A DNA stretch of 64,000 bases from Portevinia maculata (Eukaryota > Arthropoda > Insecta > Diptera > Syrphidae), in contig OX454525.1 in NCBI GenBank assembly GCA_949715645.1, positions 64,640,844 through 64,704,843 of the forward strand, written 5' to 3'. Below, piece after piece: positions 63,226-64,000 of the stretch; within the stretch, counting starts at the first letter, position 1, and each line of letters starts with the position of its first letter. Below the pieces are notes generated by a model. It searched no databases and was not told where the DNA came from. It saw only the letters and a program-made list of their open reading frames with translations. The position numbers and the translations under genes are program-made.

Positions 63226-64000
63226 AGCGGTTTTTTTTTTTTGTCAAAAAGGAAACTTCACAAGCAAGTAAAATTTGGGGGTATGTGTCAGTTCAATACG
63301 TGAGAAATGTCAAAGTTTTGACAATCGATAACAAAAGTTATCGGAATGCATAGAAATCGTTGTTTGGAAGGACTGATCTATATCCGCTTAAGGAGTTAGC
63401 GGCGGTAGTTATACCAGCTAAGGTTAGCGTATATAGGCTAAGTTGCTGTTGTAAATGTGAATAAGTGTATAATTGCTTGATTAAACAAACACACCTAATA
63501 GTAAAGTGAGTATAAATCATTTTTTTCTGATCTCAAAGTGATAGTTGAGTAGTTATGAGTTGCAGAAAGAACACCTCTATTCCTCTCTTTTCCTCCATTT
63601 TAACTAAACTATTTTTTGTGATGTGACTTGCTTAGCTGACGTCTTCACCATTTTGTTTTCATTAAGTTGAGTTTTTCGTTTGCAAGAAGTAATGGGAATT
63701 ACAATGTCATTAGCACCGGCCGCCAGAAGAATACACAAACACAGATTTCCTGACAAAAAGGAGTAGCAGCATGCAATTTTAAGACAGGCAGAAACAAAAA
63801 GGAACTTGAAAGGTCACTGTTGGATTTGGAATAAGTCCGAGGTTGGGGAAGGTGCTATGTTGGCTATATTACTAAAATACATCACTTCTTTTTAGACTTG
63901 CGTTGCAAAGAACCGCCGAATGTAAATAGTCGCGCTCATGTGAAAAGTCTTTGAGAGTTGGAAATTTTACAACGAGGGCAATACATAATTTGTAAGTATG
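63226..64000. other. intergenic stretch to window end
   Basis: No supported gene or repeat; two 60-65-codon frames look incidental. Confidence 0.45.

Overview
This is eukaryotic, AT-rich, intron-scale noncoding DNA from an insect. The fit is best to a higher fly (Diptera: Brachycera, possibly a tephritid-like genome): LOA-like and Jockey-like LINEs, mariner-type and hAT transposases, foldback elements and interspersed GGGCGTGTC repeats occur together. The species assignment is inference. I see no complete host gene, rRNA, functional tRNA or CRISPR array. The window is almost wholly a graveyard of transposable elements (TEs), many nested in each other, with several target-site duplications (TSDs) still readable.

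Layout. 0-5 kb: a decayed mariner-type transposase at the left edge, two short inverted-repeat elements (1195-1712; 2671-3032) and an antisense SINE-like repeat. 5.1-15.6 kb: a three-level nest. A mariner-type element (5156 to about 10137) was split by a LOA-like LINE (5302-9716). Next to it, a GGGCGTGTC repeat was split by a full-length LINE whose first reading frame carries both a coiled-coil ORF1-type region and the start of the endonuclease (10934-15489). 16.3-19.8 kb: a young 5'-truncated LOA-like LINE with one unbroken 1112-codon frame, a poly(A) tail and a 15-bp TSD. 20.9-22 kb: a hAT pseudogene. 23.7-25.6 kb: an RTE-like 3' end, a SINE tail and a 144-bp MITE. 25.6-29.2 kb: an almost perfect tandem duplication with a 1798-bp unit. 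29.6-32.5 kb: a Ser/Asn-rich exon-like remnant, a hAT element with an 8-bp TSD and a Jockey-like LINE relic. 33.3-36.6 kb: a pogo-like MITE and a piggyBac-like element carrying a nested hAT-type MITE. 37.2-45.1 kb: an RNase H LINE fragment with a 12-bp TSD, a mariner-type element split by a Helitron, another RNase H LINE fragment, a Jockey-like relic interrupted by a repeat I associate with Lepidoptera, and an internally deleted mariner. 46.3-51.6 kb: further GGGCGTGTC repeats, one split by a foldback element with a 9-bp TSD, another bracketed by a 71-bp inverted repeat. 53.6-59.4 kb: a MITE, a SINE and a 4.9-kb composite foldback element whose loop holds a Jockey-like LINE. 60-64 kb: two transposase relics, another GGGCGTGTC repeat and quiet sequence.

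How the parts work together. The LINEs encode the target-primed reverse transcription machinery (endonuclease, reverse transcriptase, often RNase H). At least one tRNA-derived SINE here ends in the same 3' tail as the LOA-like LINEs (AGTACAATGGACC...GAGTCTGAGTGC), which suggests it borrows that machinery. The cut-and-paste families are mostly non-autonomous deletion derivatives that would need enzymes encoded elsewhere. The least decayed pieces are the LINE at 16.3-19.7 kb and the 1.8-kb tandem duplication.
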